Below, piece by piece: positions 1-37,590 of a DNA stretch of 64,000 bases. Position 1 is the first letter of the stretch. Each line of letters starts with the position of its first letter. The notes beneath the pieces are model-generated. The model saw only the letters and a list, made by a program, of their open reading frames with translations, was not told the DNA's origin and did no database searches. Position numbers and translations under genes: made by a program. This DNA is from Mastigias papua (Eukaryota > Cnidaria > Scyphozoa > Rhizostomeae > Mastigiidae): contig OZ025275.1 of NCBI GenBank assembly GCA_964019165.1, forward strand, positions 682,001 to 746,000, given 5' to 3'.

Positions 1-31
1 GTCAGAAGTAATTTATCTTAAGGTGTTATAA

Positions 32-215
32 GTTGTTATAATGTTGTTGTAATGTTGTTGTAATGTTGTTATAATGTTGTTGTAATGTTGTTGTAATGTT
101 GTTGTAATGTTGTTATAATGTTGTTGTAATGTTGTTGTAATGTTGTTGTAATGTTGTTGTAATGTTGTTGTAATGTTGTTGTAGTGTTGTTGTAATGTTG
201 TTGTAATGTTGTTTC
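32..215. repeat. 11-bp minisatellite
   Basis: About 16 head-to-tail copies of an 11-base unit (AATGTTGTTGT, with some units ending TTAT). Because 11 is not a multiple of 3, the array stays open in several frames and yields artefactual repeat peptides on the minus strand. There is no sign of a gene. Confidence 0.95.
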
Positions 216-722
216 TGTGTGCAGTTAAGTGCATAATTATTTACACCTTTCTTTAAATCAAGCTGCATAGAGGCCCTTTTGTGCCATGGCGCCACTGTAC
301 TTGTTTTAACGAGTTACCAGTTGAAAATCGAAGTGCAGATTCCATTGTTGTTTTCAATCATAGGCTCAAAAGCACCTACTACTTGGATTACTATTATTAT
401 TATGTTATGTTTCAGCTTATGCCTTGGGTCTGTTCTTATTGCCGTAATAAGTCCTGTTAAGCGAGTCATAACTAATGACCAAGGGCTAACAAGAGCACCT
501 TCTTCCATATTTACATTTCTAATACTTTGAGTAGTATCCTTGCTGTTACTAACAGTGCAGTGTTTTGCATATCAACGATATTGCATGTAATGCCAAGCTT
601 ATTATTATTATTATTATAGTTTATGTTTGCCATCTCAGACGTCATGTGTCCGGCTTTCTATTCCATGAGAGCGGGTGACAACAAGTCACCAAAGGTCCCA
701 CGGTGGTCTTCAGTATGTATCC

Positions 723-1006
723 CTAAAAAGACAGGACTTTCCTTAGCAATCTTGCGGTCCCTAAGAGTGCAGTTTTTTGCATTATCTTCAGCCTGATGTT
801 TGCTCCAACCTTATTGACATATCCAGTAAATCTTTGTGACACAGCTCCTAACGCACCAATCACAATAGGTAATACAGTAACGGTTTTCATTGTCCACAAT
901 CTTCTTACTTCTTCTTTCAGCATCTGGTATTTTCTAGCTTTTCTATCTCCTTGTCTTTAACTCTTTTATCTCCTGGGATTGCTATATCTATTATTTTTAC
1001 ATTTTC
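723..1006 (-). pseudogene. 3' relic of an R4/Dong-like retrotransposon
   Basis: The minus strand encodes the C-terminal end of the same type of protein as the intact element at 37691-41068. Shared stretches include IDIAIPGD, VIGALG, SQRF and QKTALLGTAR, and both end in LRK plus a few residues. The frame is broken by a small indel near 925-935, between the IDIAIPGD part and the rest, so this is a dead 3' fragment. A short (TTA)n run at 600-616 lies on its 3' side. The reverse transcriptase part is absent. The similarity is read directly by comparing the two translations in this window; the R4/Dong assignment is inferred from the endonuclease-like C terminus. Confidence 0.8.
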
Positions 1007-2950
1007 TTCTTTTGGTTTTTTAAAAGTAAATTATCTTTTATTCTTACTGTCTAAACAGGGTCTTTATTAGCAACATCACTTGAAGTTCTGACAACTTTAC
1101 CCCGTATAGACATTTCCTATTGTTATTATCATTTAACATTCAATATTTTTTAATCTGTTCACTGAATGCTAAAATAGCGTATTCGTGTCTTCGAGTTTTT
1201 GTTTGTTTAGGGACAGATGGGAAGTATCCTGGCGGCTAAATCTCTTTTGAGTTGTACCCGGTTGTCACCTTTAGAAATTCCGCGTTATGATTATCCTAAT
1301 ATTCAAAATTATTGTATGAAATTACAAATGAAGAGTGAATAATGATTTCCTGTAAGCAAAACATTCTCCATTGAATTTATGTCAATCACTTTTGTTCATT
1401 TAAATTGCTAGACTTTTATGTAATATGTTCAGCGTTAATGACTAGCACTACTGTGTTCATATTAATGCATTTAGTGTGTCATGGATTTCCCTCGTTCGCA
1501 CTTAAGCGTCAAATGTTAGCCATCTTGTTTCTTCCACGTGAACGGTGTATCGTTATTCCAGTGTAGAGTTCAATGCATTGTTCAATGTAGATTGTTTGCC
1601 CTGGTGGTCATCACACCAACCTGTACGTAATAGTTGCACTTAGCAAATTTGTAGGCAACCGTGCTGGTTGTTGCCTCCATGCTCAAATTTGTTGTCAAAA
1701 CCAATGCTTGTATGACAAGAACCTACTATGGATACGAAGAATGAATCACGTAAATGTTGCTGGACGCCTCATTTTTTATTTTCAAAATAAATCCTATTTG
1801 CAGGTAAGATTGTTGCAATCTTAACTCATCCAGAAAGAAGTTTACACTTCCAGTTGTAAGTTTCTTACTCCAAAAAACGTTGAAGAAAGATAAAAATTCC
1901 GCTTCACTGGCTCGTCTTATATGATAACGTGTCCTCTGATATTTATTACATTATATTTTAGAAAATACAGTATTTGTTATGATATGACCATGTTTATTGA
2001 TGTAGGTTTGCTCGCCTTGCAACTCAGATAGCAAATGTACCTCACCGTTAATGTGGTATTTTCTTTTGTTATTTGAAAAGCAGGTTTAGTTATCATGTCA
2101 TGTCATTTTCAACTTATGATTAACTTCTGAATTGTATTTCATCCTTATGATCTGAGATTGATAAAGTAGGGAGGCATAAGTTTTAGTCTCATAAGCCGAA
2201 CCAAGAAGAATATTTGTAGCACCTTGTGGAAAGGAAGCGATGACCTTGAAATACTGTAGTTGTACTGATCTACACCCATTCAACTTTTGCCCAAGAACCA
2301 GCAATCTGCGTGTGTAAGCGATTTCAATTCAAATGGCATCATGAACACCTAATGAAACTTTGGGCAATTCGGCCAAAAAACCTATCTCCCCTTAAATCGA
2401 TTACCTATGTCTGTTTTGTTGGCATAGGAACGAATATAATGCATGATTGCAAACGAGACAAAAGAAATTAAAATGGCGGCGAAATGTTGTGGTGGTGACC
2501 AGGTAAAACAATGTCGTATTGGAAAACTATCGGAAAAACCATTAATAATATATGAACTGTGTTTCACAGGTATGTCGCTTTTAATGAATTTAAGCCACAG
2601 ACCTTTCTGCTACATAATGCTTTGGCTAAACCAGAACTATAGAGTCTTGAGGTCTCGTTGAAAGTGGATCCAATAAGTGGACTACACCAAGCGCGCAAGA
2701 AGGACCGGTCGAGATCAGTGTCAGTTGACCTGCATAAAACATTAAGCGTATTGAGAAATTAATAACTGAAAGAATGTCTAATAGATTTTGGTTTTGCAAT
2801 CTAGAACTATTTGTGGGAAATGGTTTAATGAATGAATACGAAAATCGCTTTTAGGCATGGCCTGCACGTGAACGAAGGAAGGCAACTCCGAACCACTTTG
2901 GGAAGGCAAAGCGACCATAATTAAGATAGGATTCACTCAGAAGCATTACG

Positions 2951-21548
<18,598 letters not shown>

Positions 21549-23193
21549 ACATGACCCTATGTTTGGATCCCATATTTTTTGAGACAAATGTCTAAATTAA
21601 ATTTCTAGTTGATGGAACTTTGAAGTTGTTGTATATATACTGAGTAATTGATAGGGTTAGAAACTGATGGAATTTTCGTGTTCCTCGTGTTTCTCGTGTA
21701 CCTAACGGACACGATACAGAAGAGCTACATGTAAAACATGTGATGAGAGCAAAGTTGTCATTCAAAGTTGATTGATAATCTTTCATTCATCTCCTATCGT
21801 ATAACCGGAATGATGTATCTACTAACGTTTTTGGCAGTTAGTGATCAAAAGTGACAGATAAATTTATTCCCAGTGATGTTTATTGTATTTTGTATATTGT
21901 ATGAAATTTTATGTAAATTAGATGTTTGTATATTGGACTATTGTAAATATTAAACTAAGACTAAATATACGGGGAATTAGTTTTAGTAGATGGATATGTT
22001 AAAAGTCGGTCGTCTTTATTTCCTAATTTAGATATTTGAATAATTTATTGCTTGTAAAACGTCTTTAGGAGGTTAATGAAGTAGAGATATAGTGTATTCT
22101 TATTTGCAAATCTTAAATTGTTTCCATCATCAAGAATTAAAATACAAGACATTTGATAGCTAGACAGGGTGCTAGAATTATGAGTCAAACGATAAGCGAA
22201 TCCTAAACTTAGAGATTGTTAGAAAATGGCATTTCAATTTAGTGGAATAAATGTCAGGTATAATTGAGATCAGACGCTGAAATCTTAATGAATCTTATTA
22301 TCAGTGACTCTGCCATAGTTCAAGATGGCGATTGTCCAATATGGACCATCATCAGCTCCTCTATTAGGGTGCATTTGATTATATTAAGATTACCCTTACT
22401 TTACCAGGGGGGAGTAATGGGGAGAAATCTCTGGTGCCATTAGGCATTTGAAATTACCCTTTAAAGGATGCAACATTCATATTATACCCACCAGGATACA
22501 GGGTTCTTTCCCCCTCTGTAGTATATGACCTTGTATTTATTACAATGAACATGCTAGCTAAAAATCTCAATAAAATGAATTCATGAGATTTCTAAGACGA
22601 AGAATTTCACATAATTTTATTCTTAATTTTTTTAAATTTGCAATAAATCCTTGTGGATACTTAATATTTGTAGACAGTATAAGCATAAGACTTTTGCATT
22701 GAGTTGATGTCTCGTTGGAGTGCAAAGTTTGCTTTGTGTTTTTCTTTGTACTTTACTACACAGCAAATACATGCTTTTTTTTATAAGAAAAACACTTTTT
22801 TCCTAAGGCTCAATTTTCTTAACCTTTCACGAATTTGAGGCTGAGATTTTCTTAAGATTTTCTTAACTTTTGCAGCAATAAAATGGCTGAAACAGGCTAC
22901 TCTGTATTTGTTGGGCCACCATAAGTCTCGATCTTTGTACGAGAGTTTGCAAAAATGAGCCAATATCAATTTCTGGGATGTAAAGAAGATGAACTGTGAT
23001 TTTCTTAGCATTTTCTTGAACTTGAGCCTTGTGACTTTCTTAGGATTTTCTTAAGATTTTGGCCATATGAGCCTCATTTTCTTATAAACTTTTTTCTTAT
23101 AAAAAAACACACGTGTATTTCGCTTCACGACGAATGACGCGCCTCCCTTTCAAGCTGAGGTTTTATTGCGGGAAGTGAGTTTGAATTTTGAAA
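21549..23193. other. KIF19 3' flank and promoter region of the next gene
   Basis: The kinesin stop codon is at 21546-21548. AATAAA-type signals occur near 22244 and 22568, but I cannot tell which is used. The second half holds a TA-flanked MITE (22770-23115) that ends 78 bases before the start codon of the next plus-strand gene. Confidence 0.6.
22770..23115. mobile_element. TA-flanked MITE, family D, copy 1
   Basis: Terminal inverted repeats CATGCTTTTTTTTATAAG at the left and CTTATAAAAAAACACACGTG at the right, with TA on both outer sides, as for Tc1/mariner-type target duplications. The inside is repetitive, with many TTTTCTTAA motifs in both orientations. It lies immediately upstream of the gene at 23194. 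A second member is at 57463-57894. Confidence 0.75.
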
Positions 23194-32470
<9,277 letters not shown>

Positions 32471-32574
32471 TGAGCATGAGGTGAAAAACATTTTTGTTTT
32501 ATGATTTCGTTTCCTGATTCAAATGATGACTACTTGACGATAATGAGGCTGATATGAGCTCCAAACTATGTCCC

Positions 32575-32645
32575 CTGGGTCTTCCTCGCACCATTGGCCT
32601 GATGCAAAGCAGATAGGCACTCTTACCACTCGACCACTCGCCCAT
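32575..32645 (-). repeat. tRNA-like relic between two genes
   Basis: On the minus strand, GTGGTCGAGTGGTAAGAGTG resembles the D-arm and A-box of a tRNA-Ser/Leu-type gene. The expected B-box is degraded (GGTGCGAGG), so this is at best a tRNA pseudogene or SINE relic. It sits between the converging ends of the unrecognised gene and oxygenase copy 1. Confidence 0.35.
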
Positions 32646-32930
32646 TGCAAATGGCCTGTTCTCCGTCAAATCATTTTATTGTTTATTTAAAATTTGTAGC
32701 ATTTCTGGTTGTATTTGGACCAGTTAATTAAATGGCTATGTTAGTCCTTATTTGTTATTTTTGACTTTCAATATTAGTCGGGTTATTCAATCACATCGGC
32801 ATTAAGTTAGGCTAACGTATGAGAAATTTCGCACAGCTATCATGTGTATCAATATTGCAATAGGAAAATAGTATATCTTGAAAAAACAGCAAGCTTTCAA
32901 GTCAGCATATTTATTTTGCTTTCTCAAATC

Positions 32931-35377
32931 TCATAAAAATTCTCCATGAGCTAAAGGGATCAACTTCACTGGGATGTATGCGCGTGCTATCTCTGTCATA
33001 TCTTTTGCATTCAAGATCAGCAAGAAAGATTTTTGACCTTGGACACCAATCACTGCAGACAATACTACTCCATCATCTTCACTTGTTGCATTTGGACATT
33101 GAATGAAAACAGGCTCTGATGGATAACAATTGTCAGCTTCCCATGACTTTACGTCTTTTGTTTTAACATCGACCTGTTTTAATTAAAAAGTGAAATTTAC
33201 ATTAAACGTAGGGAGCATGAAAGGGCCAGTTAGGCCCATACAGCATTATCATACTAGGTCTCTCAACAACATACAACATTGGTTATGTTCATGGAGATAC
33301 ACATTCAGGCCTCTCAGCCAAAACTCACGTATTCCCTCATGAGTTTTTGCCAAATTTTATGCAATCTCATGCTACTTTTGTTAAATCTCATGCTATGCTA
33401 TGCTACCCAATCGGTTTATTGTCACCACAGTCAATCCCAATTATGATGATGTTAAACAAACAGCATGAGAATGCTAAACAACATGAGGGTGGTAAATATC
33501 TCAACAGTACGGTTTTATTGTCGTTATTCAGCTACCGTCTCTCTAACGTCTCTTTAGCTTTTTGATGAGAATATTTATAAAATATTCTGCTAATTTATAC
33601 TCAGTTGATACGTTTTCTACCAGTTTGAAAAGATATATGCTAAACCTAAAGTTTTATTCTTTCTTTATTTTATCCATTCATTGTTTGAAGAGAAATCCAT
33701 TCCACAAATTACGTATGGTAGTATGTCATACTTAAGTTCTTTTCACGGGGGTTTTGGCCTAAGGGATACAGATAGTCTTACAACAAAGAACACTTGCTTT
33801 GCGTTTTATGTAAGTCCAGCTGCTCTGCTCCTTAACGACACAAACAACTGCCTACCTTGCGCAAGACTGCCAACGGTCCATTTTCACTAGACTCTCCAAG
33901 GCCATACGTGTAGCTGTAGTCTTTCCCATTATTTGCCTCATAGTTGATGCGTGGCAGTTCCAATCCAGTAAAAATCAAATCATAATCAAGGCCATCAGCA
34001 TTTTTTTCCAAACAAATTGTCGGTGGACTTTTAGGGTCAACTTTCTCAAGTGGAAGGTGATATCTTCGAAGCTCGGCAAGAGGTACATCAGGCTTCATTC
34101 CTCGTCGGAGTTCACTGAGGTAAAGACTTTTTAGAATGGATGCATCATTAAAGCCACATATGTCAAAAATTATTTTGTTATCAACTTCATATGCATTCAC
34201 TTGATGGAAACACATGAACGGCTCGACCAGAAATCGTCCACTCATTTGTCCTGTCTTACGATCAATTAAGTAGAAACTTGATTTGAGTTTTGGATTAAAT
34301 TTGAGGAAGTCAGCAATGGTCCAATCCATCAGTTTCATTATCACCATTCCAAGAGGATTAAGAAATGAAACTGAAGTTTGAATGAAAATAAAATAGTTTT
34401 CTGTCATGCCAAAACTGTGATAGTATGTTGAGCCATCTTTGCATGGGAATGATGAGACCATTTCTAATCCTGTGAGGCTGGAATCTTCCTTAGACTTTGA
34501 AGCAGGTACCTTGTATATCTCAATCTGTCGTTTTATAAATGATGTAGACATGTTAAAGTAGTTGCCTTTATCATCATAATGTGGATGTGCCAACCATGAT
34601 CGTGGCCCTAAGGACAAAATTATTTTGAAAGAAAATGAAAAGTTAAAGAATAAAGATGAATCCATAAATTGTTGCTTTTATAGGCAGTTGAAGATAGATA
34701 AACAAATTTGGTAGGGGAGCGTATTGAATATACTCAGAGACAAACACGACATTGTTTCAGCATCGGCAATTGCAGTTTGTCTTCAAGTCTTTTTCTGAAA
34801 AGCAAAGTACAAGATCTCAAAGCAGTGATATGTCACAGAGAGAAAGAATAGAGCCTCAAAATAGATTACCTGATAATTTCTCTCCAAAATCAACGGGATC
34901 CAATGTCTCCAGAGATTCTTTGTCAATTTTCCACATTTTAGTTGTTTCAGTTGAGGCATAATTCTCCCCCTTCAGTTTTACAATGTTTACATTACAATTA
35001 TCTGTCATATCAGGGATTGTGAAATATGAGAAAAATCGTGAGAAGATGTTCTTGCATGGATCTGGTGGAGCATTTGTTCCATACTTGGAGAGGACAATAC
35101 GGTTGCTCTTCTCTGATTCTACATAGGAGCGACTCCTGAGAAAACGGCTGGAGAATTTAACACCTCCGTTCTGTATAGAAAACCTGTTAAGAATTCCTTC
35201 CCCATCAAACCAATGGTTGTACTCAGTGCTACCCCACTCAAACTTTCCAGGACCAACTCGTAGAAGGTCACCTTTTAACCATTGTGGTACCTCTCCTTCT
35301 ACTTGCGCATCAACAGGGTCTGGGTGTTCGATTCCAGATTGGAACATCTCCTCACAAACAGTCACAGTAGTCGACAT
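32931..35377 (-). CDS. Carotenoid cleavage oxygenase, copy 1 (BCO/RPE65 family)
   Basis: Three coding exons in reading order: 35377-34870, 34607-33856, 33173-32931; 1503 bases, 500 residues. Family role: non-haem iron enzymes that cleave carotenoids, or isomerise retinyl esters in RPE65, in the cytosol or on membranes. The four iron-ligand histidines are present: H177 (LAHPHY), H233 (YYHSFGMTE), H304 (CFHQVNAYE) and H496 (PLAHGEF). The metazoan motif PDPCK is at 105-109; the equivalent Cys in RPE65 is a palmitoylation site. There is no signal peptide. The start chosen aligns with the starts of copies 2 and 3; an in-frame ATG at 35470 also exists. The substrate cannot be told from sequence. 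It is tail-to-tail with the upstream unrecognised gene and heads a tandem array. Relative to copies 2 and 3 it differs most in the 5' half of exon 1 and at the end of exon 2. Confidence 0.93.
33308..33673. other. Insertion in intron 2 of oxygenase copy 1
   Basis: Intron 2 of copies 1 and 2 share flanking sequence: CCAGTTAGGCCCATACAGC on one side and TTCATTGTTTGAAGA on the other. Copy 1 carries about 360 extra bases between these blocks. They contain repeated CTCATGCTA-like motifs. I could not find clear terminal repeats. Confidence 0.5.
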
Positions 35378-35555
35378 CTTTTCTGTATCCCTTATGAAGT
35401 AAAGAGAAGCAAAATGAAAGTGACAGTGGACCAAGCAAATCTCAGGCCCACAATTAGGATACAATTTCATATAATTTCAAATTTTAAGCATTTATAAGTC
35501 ACATTCAAGGATAATTCACTTCATAGGCGTTGTAGCAAGAATGCCCTAGGAATAT

Positions 35556-35843
35556 CACCCCCCCCTCCTTGAAATAGCTTTCCTTTAGTATGTGCCATGC
35601 TAGAATTTAAAGTCTTAGTAAGCCTCCCCCCTCGAATAAGACCCCACCACAGAGGATGATGAAGACATTGGTACATACTGATGCTTATATTTAGCAAGTT
35701 TTTTAATGTCATGGAAAAAAGAAGTTTTGAAAATGAGTATGTGGGATGCGTTTGATACGTTTATAAGCCCCCCTCGAATAGAGTCCCCTCTAAAAAGTAT
35801 GAAAATAAATATGCTGCTAGGGGGCAAATATAAGGATTTACGG
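35556..35843. mobile_element. MITE, family B, diverged copy
   Basis: The right end GGATTTACGG followed by TA and the internal CCCCCCTCGAATAAG and GATGATGAAGAC match the intact member at 43646-43940. The left terminus is not recognisable. It lies about 180 bases upstream of the start codon of oxygenase copy 1, where it could affect the promoter. Confidence 0.65.
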
Positions 35844-35890
35844 TATTATGCTATGAAAGGTCTGTTAGGAAAGCATCGCCTTTAAAATGA

Positions 35891-37423
35891 TTGCCAAAAC
35901 AAGTGTTAATATTATCTAAGCGCATGCGTGTAATGTCTGCAGTTGTTGTGTTGAAGGCCTCCAAGTCAGCTGGCCCAGAAAATCTGCCTCCAAGACTCGT
36001 GAAAGATGCTGCTGAAGCCCTTGCAGGTCCCTTGACTCACCTGATAAATCTTTCATTCAAACATTCAACTTTTCCAAAAAGACTCAAGATTGCAAAAGTG
36101 ATTCCGTTATTCAAATCAGGACCAAGAAAGAACTTAGATAACTACAGGCCGATTTCTATTCTGCCCATATTGTCAAAGATTTTTGAAAGGATTGCTTACG
36201 AACAGTTTGCAGAACACCTTGAAAATAATGAACTAATCATTTCAACACAATTTGGTTTTAGGAAAAGATACAACACCGAGCTTGCAGTTACAGTATTTAC
36301 AGATAGTATCAGAAGATCCATTGACCAGGGGAAAATGACAGGTGCAGTGTTTATAGACCTGAGGAAAGCTTTTGACACTGTCGAGCATTCAATTTTACTC
36401 CAAAAATTACCATATTATGGTATCCGTGGTGCTGAATTGAATTGGATGAAAAGCTATTTGAAAGAAAGAAGACAGTTTGTTCACTATGACGGGGAAAGCT
36501 CTGAAGTTTTAGAGGTAGAATATGGTGTGCCACAAGGGTCTATTTTAGGGCCATTGCTATTTCTTTTGCATATCAATGACTTGGTTAAGGCTGTAAAAAA
36601 GTGCCAGGTTCTCATGTACGCAGATGATACAGTTATTTATACTGCAAGTCAAAGCATCACTGAAATTGAAAGGGCATTGACCAGTGAGATGGAAAATATT
36701 TCAAAATGGCTCGATAACAATAGACTTGTAATAAATCTTAAGAAAGAGAAAACTGAGGCCATGTTATTTGGAACAGCCAAACGTCGCTCAATGATAGATG
36801 GCCTGAACATATTTTTTGGCAACAAGCGAATAAATGTTACAGATTCATACAAGTACCTGGGAACATACCTGGATCAAAGCCTGAACATGAGATTACATCT
36901 TAATAAGGTTTATAAGAAAGCATCTAGTAAGCTCAAACTTCTCTCGATGATGAGACCTTTACTGACTAGATCGGCTGCCGAGAGTGTTTATAAAGCCGTC
37001 ATCGTACCGGGAATCCTTTACTGTTCTACTCCTGTCCTAAAAATAGCTGAAACCGACTGTAGAAAATTTGAATCACTTCAGAACAGAGCTTTAAAGATTG
37101 TTTACGGAAAACAACAGAAAGATTGCAAATTAATGTCGATCGAAAGTAACAAGAAATACAAGGCTTGTCTGTTGGTCTTTAAATGCCTAAAGAGAACATC
37201 TATAGAAGTTATGAACACATGTCTTGAGCCCTTGAATCATAATCAGTACACTCGTAACAATAAATATGCAGCCCGAATCCCGAGAGTTAGAACAGAAGCA
37301 GGAAAAAAGGCTTTTTGGTTCCAAGGCCCCAAGTTATACAATGAACTTCCAAACAGCCTTCGCCAGTTGGACTCTTTCATTACTTTTAAACATAGCCTAA
37401 AACAATTTTATATGGACAACTAG
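35891..37423 (+). CDS. LINE reverse transcriptase, 5'-truncated
   Basis: A single open frame with the reverse transcriptase fingers and palm of a CR1/Jockey-group LINE. Motifs in order: KASKSAGPENLPPRLVKD, NYRPISILP, QFGFRK, AVFIDLRKAFDTV (motif A), GVPQGSILGPLLF (motif B) and MYADDTVIY (motif C, catalytic YADD intact). The C terminus has IPRVRTEAGKKAFWFQGPKL. The N-terminal apurinic endonuclease and ORF1 are missing, so this copy was truncated on insertion. The first few codons before about 35915 are probably host flank. The intact frame suggests recent insertion, but the copy cannot move by itself. Confidence 0.92.
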   Translation: MPKQVLILSKRMRVMSAVVVLKASKSAGPENLPPRLVKDAAEALAGPLTHLINLSFKHSTFPKRLKIAKVIPLFKSGPRKNLDNYRPISILPILSKIFERIAYEQFAEHLENNELIISTQFGFRKRYNTELAVTVFTDSIRRSIDQGKMTGAVFIDLRKAFDTVEHSILLQKLPYYGIRGAELNWMKSYLKERRQFVHYDGESSEVLEVEYGVPQGSILGPLLFLLHINDLVKAVKKCQVLMYADDTVIYTASQSITEIERALTSEMENISKWLDNNRLVINLKKEKTEAMLFGTAKRRSMIDGLNIFFGNKRINVTDSYKYLGTYLDQSLNMRLHLNKVYKKASSKLKLLSMMRPLLTRSAAESVYKAVIVPGILYCSTPVLKIAETDCRKFESLQNRALKIVYGKQQKDCKLMSIESNKKYKACLLVFKCLKRTSIEVMNTCLEPLNHNQYTRNNKYAARIPRVRTEAGKKAFWFQGPKLYNELPNSLRQLDSFITFKHSLKQFYMDN

Positions 37424-37590
37424 AAATTAATTTTACGTTTCTAAATTTTTTGACCAGTTATACTTAATTATTATATTTCTTTATTATTGTAACATATCAT
37501 AGTTTTAGATACAGGGCCCTCGTTGATAACAGCACTTCATGTGTTGAAGAGGTTACCCTGTATAAATATTGTCATTATTATGGGTAATTT
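35915..37590 (+). mobile_element. CR1/Jockey-like LINE insertion
   Basis: The element begins in the middle of the reverse transcriptase domain and ends after a short 3' UTR. The UTR carries GGGCCCTCGTTGATAACAGC, then GAAGAGGTTACCCTGTATAA and a few ATT triplets (about 37577-37586). It abuts the 3' end of the minus-strand R4-like element. Confidence 0.75.

Larger units (their letters stand above)
1..2950. other. Left intergenic region
   Basis: Apart from the minisatellite, the retroelement relic and a (TTA)n run at 600-616, I see no supported gene here. One item of note is a short frame starting at 2473 in the context AAAATGGCGGCG (a YY1/TISU-like start context). It runs about ten codons to a possible donor CAG|GTAAAA. 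It could be an untranslated or alternative first exon of the downstream kinesin gene, but nothing in the sequence ties it to a gene. Confidence 0.5.

Noticed and set aside
32..215. Repeat array considered as a CRISPR or coding repeat protein
   Set aside because: The units are 11 bases with no spacers, in an intron-rich animal genome. The open frames follow from the unit length.
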